Assembly: GCF_001509475.1 (NCBI RefSeq)
Contig: NZ_LLZG01000144.1
Location: forward strand, 1 to 5,253
DNA: 5,253 bases
Direction of reading: 5' to 3'
Origin: Streptomyces regalis
GTDB taxonomy: Bacteria > Actinomycetota > Actinomycetes > Streptomycetales > Streptomycetaceae
Shown: piece by piece, positions 1 to 5,180 of the stretch
Layout of the letters: every line of letters starts with the position of its first letter
Position numbering within the stretch: the first letter of the stretch is position 1
Program-made: the position numbers and the translations under genes
The notes under the pieces: generated by a model
Database searches by the model: none
Told to the model about the DNA's origin: nothing
What the model saw: only the letters and a program-made list of their open reading frames with translations

Positions 1-99
1 TTGAGACGTCAGACATCTCGATCAACAGCCCGGGGGCCTCGCTCGTTGCGCTTCACTGGCCGTCACCTGAGCGATGGCCAACTCGAAGAAGCTCAATGC
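1..99 (+). repeat. Left copy of a 99-base perfect terminal inverted repeat
   Basis: Every base from 1 to 99 is matched by the reverse complement of 5253 down to 5155; base 100 (g) no longer pairs with 5154 (a). The outermost 20 bases read TTGAGACGTCAGACATCTCG. Bases 3-19 are themselves a near-palindrome (GAGACGTC-A-GACATCTC, one mismatched pair), the sort of site a recombinase or regulator could bind. No transposase reading frame is visible inside. I cannot assign it to a named insertion sequence family. It is either the end of a mobile element or the inner edge of a longer repeat that continues beyond the window. Any target duplication would lie outside the window and cannot be seen. Confidence 0.97.
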
Positions 100-121
100 G
101 TCAGGGGGATGTCACATGTCC

Positions 122-142
122 AAGCCGCGACTGTTTCGGCTT
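122..142 (-). terminator. Weak hairpin downstream of gene A
   Basis: AAGCCG at 122-127 pairs perfectly with CGGCTT at 137-142 around a 9-base loop. It lies 25 bases past the stop codon of the minus-strand gene that ends at 167, where a terminator would be expected. The stem is only 6 bp and no clear U-tract follows, so the call is tentative. Confidence 0.3.
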
Positions 143-166
143 CGGGCATCCATGTTCCCTCTGGGC

Positions 167-496
167 TTATCCCCTGCTGCGGTTGACCCAGGTGACGAAT
201 GTGACCTTGGCTGTTCCGCACGTGACAGTAGAGGTATTGCCCTTGTACCTCCATTGGCCTTCAGCCACCCAACTCCGGTCGTCACTGGTCCGACATGTCG
301 CCATGGCCTTATGCTGCAGCGTTCCAGAACCGCCGGTGCAGTGCACCTTTCCGTAGTGCTTCCCGCCAGCCGAATAGGTGGATTTGGTGCACGTGCGGTC
401 CCCGCTGCGGTCCGCCGCGAGAGATGCATTGGCGGCGCCGAGTGCGGTGACGATAGCCATCCCCAAAGAGGCTCCCGCTATGGCGTAGTTCTTCAT
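167..496 (-). CDS. Small secreted four-cysteine protein, function unknown
   Basis: I do not recognise this 109-residue protein. It opens with MKNYAIAG and a hydrophobic stretch ending in ...NASLAAD, a convincing Sec signal peptide with cleavage near residue 27 or 28, leaving a mature protein of about 81 residues. The mature part has four cysteines (C36, C53, C68, C93), enough for two disulfides, and is rich in Lys, Thr, Gly and Trp (W76, W82, W103), typical of a compact extracellular domain. The reading frame is open upstream to 589, but I chose the start at 496 because GGAGGGG (499-505) sits just before it and the signal peptide begins there. By my count about 30 of 109 codons end in A or T, a lot for a Streptomyces-like genome and more than in the peptidase genes here, which hints at a different origin. 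It is divergent from the metallopeptidase gene. An inhibitor, toxin-like or binding role is possible, but nothing in the sequence shows one. Confidence 0.8.
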   Translation of the reverse strand: MKNYAIAGASLGMAIVTALGAANASLAADRSGDRTCTKSTYSAGGKHYGKVHCTGGSGTLQHKAMATCRTSDDRSWVAEGQWRYKGNTSTVTCGTAKVTFVTWVNRSRG

Positions 497-498
497 TT

Positions 499-505
499 CC
501 CCTCC
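499..505 (-). promoter_or_regulatory. Ribosome binding site fixing the start of gene A
   Basis: On the minus strand GGAGGGG lies immediately 5' of the ATG at 496 (4 bases from the GGAGG core). It selects this start over the upstream in-frame ATG at 589, which has no comparable site and would put about 31 non-signal residues before the signal peptide. Confidence 0.8.
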
Positions 506-620
506 AGTAAGATTTGAACGCACTGATGAACGCCATCGTGAACTTTCAGGGGGCAGCCAACTGGTTATTCCTGTCCGCTTCGTCGACATTTCCGTCGGCG
601 GGCGGGCTCGCGTCGCCTTC

Positions 621-662
621 GGACCCCTTCACAGGTGAGGATGGAGTGACGACGAAGGGTCC
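621..662. repeat. Bulged inverted repeat in the A-B intergenic region
   Basis: GGACCCCTTC at 621-630 and GAAGGGTCC at 654-662 are complementary apart from one extra C in the left arm, separated by 23 bases. It could fold as an RNA hairpin or mark a regulator site. No gene ends near it on either strand, so a terminator role is not obvious. Confidence 0.4.
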
Positions 663-864
663 AGAGTCCCCAGAATCTGAAATCTCCCGCGCCTGGGCAT
701 CAGGATGTGTTGGCGATGTGATATCGGCCAGGTGATTCCGGAGGGATTGCTCTCGGTGTGCTGGCCAAACTCTCCCCCGTTCAGAGGCGTAGGCCGGTGG
801 TCAGTGCGGCCCGCGCTCTCAGCCATCGTTGATCATGTTCGTGGCCATGTCAGCCGGAAAATGA

Positions 865-880
865 GTAAAGGATTCTTTAC
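865..880. promoter_or_regulatory. Palindromic operator-like site upstream of gene B
   Basis: GTAAAG at 865-870 and CTTTAC at 875-880 form a perfect inverted repeat with a 4-base centre (gatt), in a locally AT-rich patch inside GC-rich DNA. It lies 73 bases before the metallopeptidase start, where a dimeric repressor or activator could act. I do not recognise the sequence as the box of a specific regulator. Confidence 0.45.
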
Positions 881-942
881 CAACCACGAGGCAACCGAGA
901 GGCACTGCAGGCTTTCTGACGTCTCGCGTCCCTCGATCGATT

Positions 943-946
943 GGAG
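943..946 (+). promoter_or_regulatory. Ribosome binding site fixing the start of gene B
   Basis: GGAG with a 7-base spacer precedes the ATG at 954. Upstream in-frame starts (705, and an ATG at 861) lack such a site, so 954 is preferred. Confidence 0.7.
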
Positions 947-953
947 ACACGAG

Positions 954-2426
954 ATGAAGCCTCATGGAGCGAACGGCCGTGGGCTTCGGCCGGCGGCCTC
1001 GGTCCGCCTGTCCGGCTGGGTTCCTGCTGCAGCACTTCTCCTGGCCATGACGATGTCCTGCACCAGCCCTGTGTCGGGGGACGATGCCGCAGCGGCCCTG
1101 AAGCCCGGCGCGGCCGGGGTGGGTGACCGGCTGCTTCCTTCACTCGGCAATGGCGGCTACGACGTGGCACATTACGGACTGACCCTGGATTACGTGCCCG
1201 AGACCAACCGTCTGAAGGGCACGGCTGTCATCACAGCGCGCGCCACCCAGGACCTGAGCCGCTTCAACCTTGACCTGTCAGGACTGCAGGTACGCCTGGC
1301 CACGGTGCAAGGCGTGAAGGCCCAGTATTCGCGGGAGAAGGACGAGTTGCTGGTGACACCCGCGAAGCCGGTCAAGGACGGCGACATCTTCAAGACGGTT
1401 GTGACCTACGACGGCACCCCCCGCACGATCGAGGACGACGACGGAAGCCTGGAAGGCTGGATAGAGACCGATGACGGCTCGACCGCCCTCGGCCAGCCTG
1501 CCGGTTCCATGACCTGGTTCCCGGGGAACCACCACCCCTCGGACAAAGCCACGTACGACATCACAGTCACCGTGCCCAAAGACGAGGACGGCGATCCCTA
1601 CGACGTGGTCAGCAACGGTGAACTGACCACGGAAGAGGACAAGGGCGAGACAGTGACCCGACACTGGCGAACCGAAGAACCCATGGCCAGTTACCTCGCC
1701 CACGTCTCCGTCGGCTACTTCGAGGTCGACCAGGGCTCGACCGACGACGACCTGCCGGTCTATGTCGCCATCGATCCCGAGGAGTCCGAAGACGCCGCAG
1801 ACGTCAAAGATCTGGTGCCCGAGATCGTCGGCTGGGCGAGCGAACGCTTCGGTCCTTACCCCTTCTCCTCCACCGGCGCCATTGTTGACCACCTGCCTGA
1901 CCTCGACTATGCCCTGGAGACCCAGACCAAGCCCTACTTCGATGAGGCGCCGGATGAGACGCTGCTTGTCCACGAGTTGGCGCACCAGTGGTTCGGCAAC
2001 TCCGTCACCCCGCGCAAGTGGAAGGACATCTGGCTCAACGAGGGCATGGCCACCTATGCGGAGTGGCTCTGGGAGGAGGAACAGGGCGGCAGGAACACCG
2101 ACGAGATCTTCGAGGACTTCTACGACGGCACGGATCCCGAGAGCGAGGGCATCTGGGCCTTCCCTCCGGCCGATCCTCCCAGCGCGGCGCGCGTCTCCGA
2201 CCCGCCCGTCTACGGGCGCGGCGCCATGGTCGTGCACAAGCTGCGTGAGGCCGTCGGCGACGAGGCCTTCTTCGACATTCTCCGCACCTGGACCCGACAG
2301 CACCGGCACGCCAACGCCGACACCGGAGAGTTCATCGCCCTGTGTGAGGGCAAGTCCGGGAAGAACCTGACGAAGCTCTTCGATGTCTGGCTCTTCAACA
2401 AGAAGAAGCCGTCCCGGATGCCATGA
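954..2426 (+). CDS. Exported M1-family zinc metallopeptidase (short form)
   Basis: The 490-residue product carries the full M1 (gluzincin) active site: HELAHQWFG with zinc ligands H340 and H344 and general base E341, then WLNEG giving third ligand E363 exactly 18 residues after H344. Y420 in VYGRGAMV sits where M1 enzymes have the transition-state tyrosine. The exopeptidase motif, GAMEN in classic members, appears here as YALETQ (319-324). The N-terminus has a hydrophobic stretch (about 23-34) leading to SC at C36. This could be a lipoprotein cysteine, but TMSC is a poor lipobox, so a plain Sec signal is also possible. Residues about 55-240 are the beta-rich N-terminal domain and 250-490 the catalytic domain. 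The protein is much shorter than PepN-type enzymes (about 850 residues), lacking their C-terminal helical domain, as in other short secreted actinobacterial M1 proteins. It should trim N-terminal residues from peptides outside the cell; its exact specificity cannot be read here. It converges with the serine protease gene on a shared terminator. Confidence 0.93.
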   Translation: MKPHGANGRGLRPAASVRLSGWVPAAALLLAMTMSCTSPVSGDDAAAALKPGAAGVGDRLLPSLGNGGYDVAHYGLTLDYVPETNRLKGTAVITARATQDLSRFNLDLSGLQVRLATVQGVKAQYSREKDELLVTPAKPVKDGDIFKTVVTYDGTPRTIEDDDGSLEGWIETDDGSTALGQPAGSMTWFPGNHHPSDKATYDITVTVPKDEDGDPYDVVSNGELTTEEDKGETVTRHWRTEEPMASYLAHVSVGYFEVDQGSTDDDLPVYVAIDPEESEDAADVKDLVPEIVGWASERFGPYPFSSTGAIVDHLPDLDYALETQTKPYFDEAPDETLLVHELAHQWFGNSVTPRKWKDIWLNEGMATYAEWLWEEEQGGRNTDEIFEDFYDGTDPESEGIWAFPPADPPSAARVSDPPVYGRGAMVVHKLREAVGDEAFFDILRTWTRQHRHANADTGEFIALCEGKSGKNLTKLFDVWLFNKKKPSRMP

Positions 2427-2439
2427 GAGCGATCCGATG

Positions 2440-2482
2440 GGAGAAGGGCTCTTCCGCCCGGAGTGGGGAAGAGCCCTTCTCC
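2440..2482. terminator. Bidirectional intrinsic terminator between genes B and C
   Basis: A perfect 16-bp stem is formed by GGAGAAGGGCTCTTCC (2440-2455) and GGAAGAGCCCTTCTCC (2467-2482) around an 11-base loop. It begins 13 bases after the metallopeptidase stop and 17 bases after the stop of the opposing serine protease gene, so it can end transcription from both sides. No long U-tract follows, which is usual for GC-rich actinomycete terminators. Confidence 0.9.
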
Positions 2483-2499
2483 TGTCTGGAGCAAAGCCC

Positions 2500-4332
2500 T
2501 TACGCGGGCGGGTACACCAGCGTGATCTCGCGGTTCAGGCCAGTCTCGTCGGCGTCCGGGTACATGGAGACCTCACCGTCGGACCACCGCACCAGGAAGT
2601 CGTCGGGGTGGCGGTTCTCCGTGTAGTCGCCAGCGCCCAGGAGGGTGGCGTGGGTCCAGAGCCGGTTGGGCTTCTTGACCTGGATCTCGCCGTGGAAGCC
2701 GTTCTGGTCGAGGTCCTTGTAGAGGGTCAGTTCGCCGTCTGTCCAGCGCACCATGAGGTCGTGCTGGTCGTTGCCGGTGAAGTCGCCCGAGGTGATCGTC
2801 GAGGCGTGCTTCCAGGTGCCGTTGGGCGCGGCAAGCTTCTTCTCGCCGTGGAAGCCGTCGCGGTTGACGTCGGTGTACAGGGTGACTTCACCGTCGCTCC
2901 AGCGGACCAGAAGGTCGTCGGCCCACTTGTTGCTGCTCGTGTAGCGGCCACCGGTGATGGAAATGGCGTGCTTCCACGTGGCGTTGGGCTTCTGCAGCTG
3001 GACCTCGCCGTGAAAGCCCCTCTCGTCGACGTCGGGATAGAGCGTCAGCTCACCGTCAGTCCAGCGGACGATCAGGTCGTCCCTGTCGGCGCCGGTGAAG
3101 TCGCCCGCCGCGATGGTCTCGGCGTGCTTCCAGGTGCCGTTGGGCCCGATGAGACGAATCTCTTTGTCGAAGTTGTCGGCGTCCTCACCGGCACCGCGGT
3201 ACAGGGTCACTTCGCCGTCTGTCCAGCGCACGAGCAGGTCGGAGTAGTCCCACGTGCCGGGATTGCCGTCGGTGAAGTAGCCCCCGGCGATGACCTCGGC
3301 GTGCTTCCAGGTCTCGGCCTTGCCCAGAACGCCACGGCCGGCCGGCTGACGGTTGTTGACCGCGTCGTCGTACAGCGCCTTGGTGTCAGCGTCCAGGTAA
3401 GAGCTGTAGGAGATGTCGTCCTTGTCACCGCCGGTCTTCCAGCCGCCGATGACGCCGATGAGGCCCCAGCCGCCGCCTCGCTTGATGAGGAACGGGCCGC
3501 CGGACGCGCCGCCGGAGTACTTGTCGCACGCGATACGCAGGAAACTGCCCGGGATCTTCGGGTCGGTGCTGTTGTAGCGGACGGTCTTGTCCGTGCAGTC
3601 CAGCGGGCGCTTCTGGTTGGCCGGGTAGCCGATGAGGCGGGCCGGGTCGTGGGCGTACCCGGCATTGATCATCAACTCGGCTCCGCCGACCACGTCCTCG
3701 ACGTTCTTGCCGCCGCGCGGTTCGATCTGCAGGAAGTTGAAGTCGAGGTCGGCCGCGGCGTCCGGGCCCTTGGACAGGTATCGCTTGTCGACGTAGATAC
3801 GTCCGGGCTTGACAGTGAAGGCGCCGTGCGGCTTCCTGCCGTCGTCGTACTGCGGGACGAACGTGAGGTTCTTGCGCGCGTCCTGGTCGTCGAAGCAGTG
3901 ACCGGCGCTCATCACGATGTTCTTGCCGGGGCTCTTGACGACCGTGCCGCCGCAGAAGCGGCCGGTGTCGGTGCCGTCGTTCCAGAAGAAGGTGCCGACG
4001 ATGGGCAGCCCTTCGAACGGCTTGCTGGGGGAGCGGGGCGTCCTGGTCGGAGCAGGAAACTGCTTGGCCTCCTGCTCCTGGACAGGCTTTGCAGCCCGCA
4101 TGCGCTCCGGAGTCCAGTAGCTGTCGGCGTCGGCGGGAGTGAACCCGCGCGTGTCGTCGTCACCGCCCGCCGGGACGGGAGTCGGAGGAACGGAAGGCTG
4201 TTCCGCCAGGGCACTCGGGGTGGCATTCCCCGAGGGAGGCGGATCGCCTTGGTCTGCGTACGCCGGAAGACCCGGCAGCAGAATGAGTGCCGCGGCCCCC
4301 GCCGCAGCACTCAGTGCTCTGCGCAACTTCAT
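2500..4332 (-). CDS. Secreted trypsin/V8-like serine protease with C-terminal five-repeat domain
   Basis: The 610-residue product starts with MKLRRALS and a signal peptide ending AYA/D (cleavage near 26). Residues 27-105 are a Pro-rich, probably disordered linker or propeptide that includes WTPERMRAA (73-81), a motif I recall from the pro-regions of Streptomyces V8-like proteases. The protease domain (about 108-325) has the triad H145 (SAGHC), D197 (LDFNF) and S277 (GGASGGP), with cysteines C127/C146 and C246/C269 placed for two disulfides. The residue before the serine is Ala, not the Asp of GDSGGP, so trypsin-style zymogen activation through that Asp is unlikely and V8-type folding fits better. 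Residues 340-610 are five W-rich repeats (see separate entry), likely a binding propeller. The frame is open to 4467, but the start at 4332 has GGGGG eight bases upstream and begins the signal peptide. It should be an extracellular endopeptidase, possibly held to a surface or glycan. It diverges from the membrane protein gene. Confidence 0.92.
   Translation of the reverse strand: MKLRRALSAAAGAAALILLPGLPAYADQGDPPPSGNATPSALAEQPSVPPTPVPAGGDDDTRGFTPADADSYWTPERMRAAKPVQEQEAKQFPAPTRTPRSPSKPFEGLPIVGTFFWNDGTDTGRFCGGTVVKSPGKNIVMSAGHCFDDQDARKNLTFVPQYDDGRKPHGAFTVKPGRIYVDKRYLSKGPDAAADLDFNFLQIEPRGGKNVEDVVGGAELMINAGYAHDPARLIGYPANQKRPLDCTDKTVRYNSTDPKIPGSFLRIACDKYSGGASGGPFLIKRGGGWGLIGVIGGWKTGGDKDDISYSSYLDADTKALYDDAVNNRQPAGRGVLGKAETWKHAEVIAGGYFTDGNPGTWDYSDLLVRWTDGEVTLYRGAGEDADNFDKEIRLIGPNGTWKHAETIAAGDFTGADRDDLIVRWTDGELTLYPDVDERGFHGEVQLQKPNATWKHAISITGGRYTSSNKWADDLLVRWSDGEVTLYTDVNRDGFHGEKKLAAPNGTWKHASTITSGDFTGNDQHDLMVRWTDGELTLYKDLDQNGFHGEIQVKKPNRLWTHATLLGAGDYTENRHPDDFLVRWSDGEVSMYPDADETGLNREITLVYPPA
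2503..3315 (-). repeat. Five tandem W-rich repeats (FG-GAP/VCBS- or lectin-like) in the serine protease
   Basis: The units span residues 340-399, 400-451, 452-505, 506-557 and 558-610. Each follows the pattern TWKHA...GDFT...DDLLVRWTDGE.TLY...GFHGE....PN. The nucleotide units correspond to 3136-3315, 2980-3135, 2818-2979, 2662-2817 and 2503-2661. Units 2 and 4 are both 52 residues and carry WTDGELTLY; units 3 and 5 are 53-54 residues and carry WSDGEV with extra residues before DD. This alternation suggests that a two-unit block was duplicated. Five such units match the size of a five-bladed beta-propeller, known from lectins such as tachylectin-2. The fold and any sugar binding are inferred from the pattern only. 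Confidence 0.85.
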
Positions 4333-4364
4333 GGTCAAATCCCCCAGATCATATGAGACGCGCG

Positions 4365-4382
4365 TCACGCCGCCTGGCGTGA
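4365..4382. promoter_or_regulatory. Perfect 7-bp inverted repeat, candidate operator
   Basis: TCACGCC (4365-4371) and GGCGTGA (4376-4382) are exact reverse complements around a 4-base centre. The right arm also pairs with TCACG at 4388-4392, so two overlapping dimer sites are possible. It is 33 bases upstream of the protease start codon, inside its likely promoter or leader. Confidence 0.5.
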
Positions 4383-4395
4383 ATGCGTCACGGTC

Positions 4396-4414
4396 GGTCA
4401 TGATCGTAATGACC
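4396..4414. promoter_or_regulatory. 6-bp inverted repeat upstream of gene D
   Basis: GGTCAT (4396-4401) and ATGACC (4409-4414) are complementary around a 7-base spacer, 23 bases before the chosen start of the membrane protein. It could be an operator or a leader hairpin. Short arms make it only moderately convincing. Confidence 0.35.
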
Positions 4415-4423
4415 ACTTCACGC

Positions 4424-4430
4424 AGGGGGA
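4424..4430 (+). promoter_or_regulatory. Ribosome binding site deciding the start of gene D
   Basis: AGGGGGA ends one base before the ATG at 4432 but seven bases before the ATG at 4438. Normal spacing selects 4438, shortening the protein by two residues (MH) compared with the longest frame. Confidence 0.75.
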
Positions 4431-4437
4431 AATGCAT

Positions 4438-5019
4438 ATGATCCACTTCACACGCTCGTCCGTGCACGGCGGACTTATCGCAATTTCCGTGCCGCTGATC
4501 CTGCTTGGGTACGCCGGGACGGCATACGCCGACTCACTCCCTTTCCCCGGACGGGGATACGTCTCCGTCAGCGGTCCGGCAGAACCTGGCGAGGCAGTGG
4601 AACTCACGGTCAAGGAGCGTCCTGGTAATCCGCACCCGACGGCGGTGGACGTCTCCAGCCCGGCGCTGACCGACGACACCGCCCTGGGCGACACTAAGAG
4701 CGCCTGGGTGGGTGCGGGCCGGATCAAAGCGAGCTTGAAGCCCGGCACGTATCCCGTGACGTTCACGCTGCGCCACAAGGACACCTCCTGCGTGACGGAA
4801 AAGGACCGCGACTATGCGTGCGACTACCCCTCGATCGTCCTACGTGGAGAGGTAAAGGTCTCGGCTCCGGACGAGGCCCCGGCATCAAGCGACGGGCCGG
4901 GCTTCGGCGGCGGCTTGGCGCTCGGCATCGCGTCGGGTGCCGTGGTGACGCTGGCGGCGGGCGGGATACTGCTGGGCCTCCGGCGCCGCGCGGCTGCCGA
5001 TGACCCATCGCAAAGCTAA
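4438..5019 (+). CDS. Putative exported type I membrane protein, function unknown
   Basis: I do not recognise this 193-residue protein as a named family. It has an N-terminal signal peptide (hydrophobic about 12-27, cleavage after AYA at 31), an extracellular part of roughly 32-155, a C-terminal hydrophobic segment at about 159-181 (GLALGIASGAVVTLAAGGIL), then RRR at 182-184 and a short acidic cytoplasmic tail. This layout gives a surface protein anchored by its C-terminus. The ectodomain contains YVSVSGPAEPGEAVELTV (41-58) and GTYPVTFTLRHKD (103-115), alternating patterns typical of an immunoglobulin-like beta sandwich, plus one probable disulfide (C118-C128). No LPXTG or LAXTG sortase motif is present. 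The start at 4438 was chosen by ribosome-site spacing. It diverges from the serine protease gene and may be co-regulated with it; whether it is a partner, receptor or substrate of the protease is unknown. Confidence 0.82.
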   Translation: MIHFTRSSVHGGLIAISVPLILLGYAGTAYADSLPFPGRGYVSVSGPAEPGEAVELTVKERPGNPHPTAVDVSSPALTDDTALGDTKSAWVGAGRIKASLKPGTYPVTFTLRHKDTSCVTEKDRDYACDYPSIVLRGEVKVSAPDEAPASSDGPGFGGGLALGIASGAVVTLAAGGILLGLRRRAAADDPSQS

Positions 5020-5063
5020 GCTTGGCGTTTATCGTCTTCGGTCGAACGTGGCCCCGAACTTGC

Positions 5064-5180
5064 TCACGGTTTCGGCTGAGTGCCTGACGTGAGAGCGGCC
5101 TTCGCCTGATCCTGTGCTCCGTCACAGAGGCACTTGACCAGTTCGAAGGCCGTAGCATTGAGCTTCTTCGAGTTGGCCAT
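5064..5180 (-). CDS. Doubtful 38-residue reading frame crossing the inner edge of the right repeat
   Basis: On the minus strand an ATG at 5180, inside the right inverted repeat, opens MANSKKLNATAFELVK and runs to a stop at 5064. The first nine residues come from the repeat; the rest comes from unique sequence. The left repeat gives the same nine residues, then a different tail. There is no GGAGG-like site before the ATG. It may be a gene fragment left by insertion or rearrangement, or chance; I would not count it as a gene without homologues. Confidence 0.15.
   Translation of the reverse strand: MANSKKLNATAFELVKCLCDGAQDQAKAALTSGTQPKP
5096..5152. repeat. 9-bp inverted repeat beside the right terminal repeat
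   Basis: CGGCCTTCG (5096-5104) and CGAAGGCCG (5144-5152) are perfect complements with 39 bases between, and a smaller CTGTG/CACAG hairpin (5112-5116 with 5123-5127) lies in the middle. The outer arm ends two bases from the terminal repeat edge. It may be a structured end, a recombination-associated hairpin, or a distant terminator for the membrane protein gene, whose stop codon is at 5017-5019 with no better hairpin after it. Confidence 0.4.

Larger units (their letters stand above)
497..953. other. 457-base divergent intergenic region between genes A and B
   Basis: It separates the minus-strand secreted protein from the plus-strand metallopeptidase and must hold both promoters. I could not pick out a convincing -35/-10 pair. 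It contains a bulged inverted repeat at 621-662, a clean palindrome at 865-880 and an 11-mer shared with the terminal repeats at 915-925 (all noted separately). The open frame from 705 into the metallopeptidase has no good ribosome binding site, and its predicted residues before 954 do not resemble an export signal, so I treat it as non-coding. No RNA gene is recognisable. Confidence 0.6.
4333..4437. promoter_or_regulatory. Divergent promoter region between genes C and D
   Basis: These 105 bases must hold the promoters of the minus-strand serine protease and the plus-strand membrane protein. They contain four copies of TCACG: 4365-4369, 4378-4382 (inverted, CGTGA), 4388-4392 and 4418-4422. 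Two inverted repeats are also present (separate entries). The protease ribosome site is GGGGG on the minus strand at 4341-4345. I could not assign -10/-35 boxes with confidence. The shared sites suggest a common regulator for both genes. Confidence 0.55.

Noticed and set aside
74..517. 147-residue plus-strand frame starting inside the left repeat
   Set aside because: Most of it is antisense to the signal-peptide protein at 167-496, which has a strong ribosome site. It has no ribosome site of its own.
705..953. N-terminal extension of the metallopeptidase to 705
   Set aside because: No ribosome binding site before 705, the added residues look non-coding, and the export signal begins right at the ATG at 954, which has GGAG at good spacing.
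1278..2309. 343-residue open frame on the minus strand
   Set aside because: It lies entirely opposite the M1 metallopeptidase, lacks a ribosome site and has shadow-type composition.
2818..3315. DNA-level tandem repeat as a CRISPR-like array
   Set aside because: The periodic units of about 156-180 bases are in frame and encode protein repeats; there are no short identical repeats with unique spacers.
2383..4356. 657-residue open frame on the plus strand
   Set aside because: It is antisense to the serine protease gene, which has a signal peptide, catalytic triad and repeats. The plus-strand translation is low-complexity Val/Gly/Arg-rich, typical of a shadow frame in GC-rich DNA.
4864..5019. 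Sortase substrate at the C-terminus of gene D
   Set aside because: A membrane segment and arginines are present, but no LPXTG- or LAXTG-type motif precedes them.
5018..5030. AAGCT-A-AGCTT palindrome as terminator of gene D
   Set aside because: The arms are only 5 bp with a 1-base centre, so it cannot form a useful RNA hairpin, and it overlaps the stop codon.
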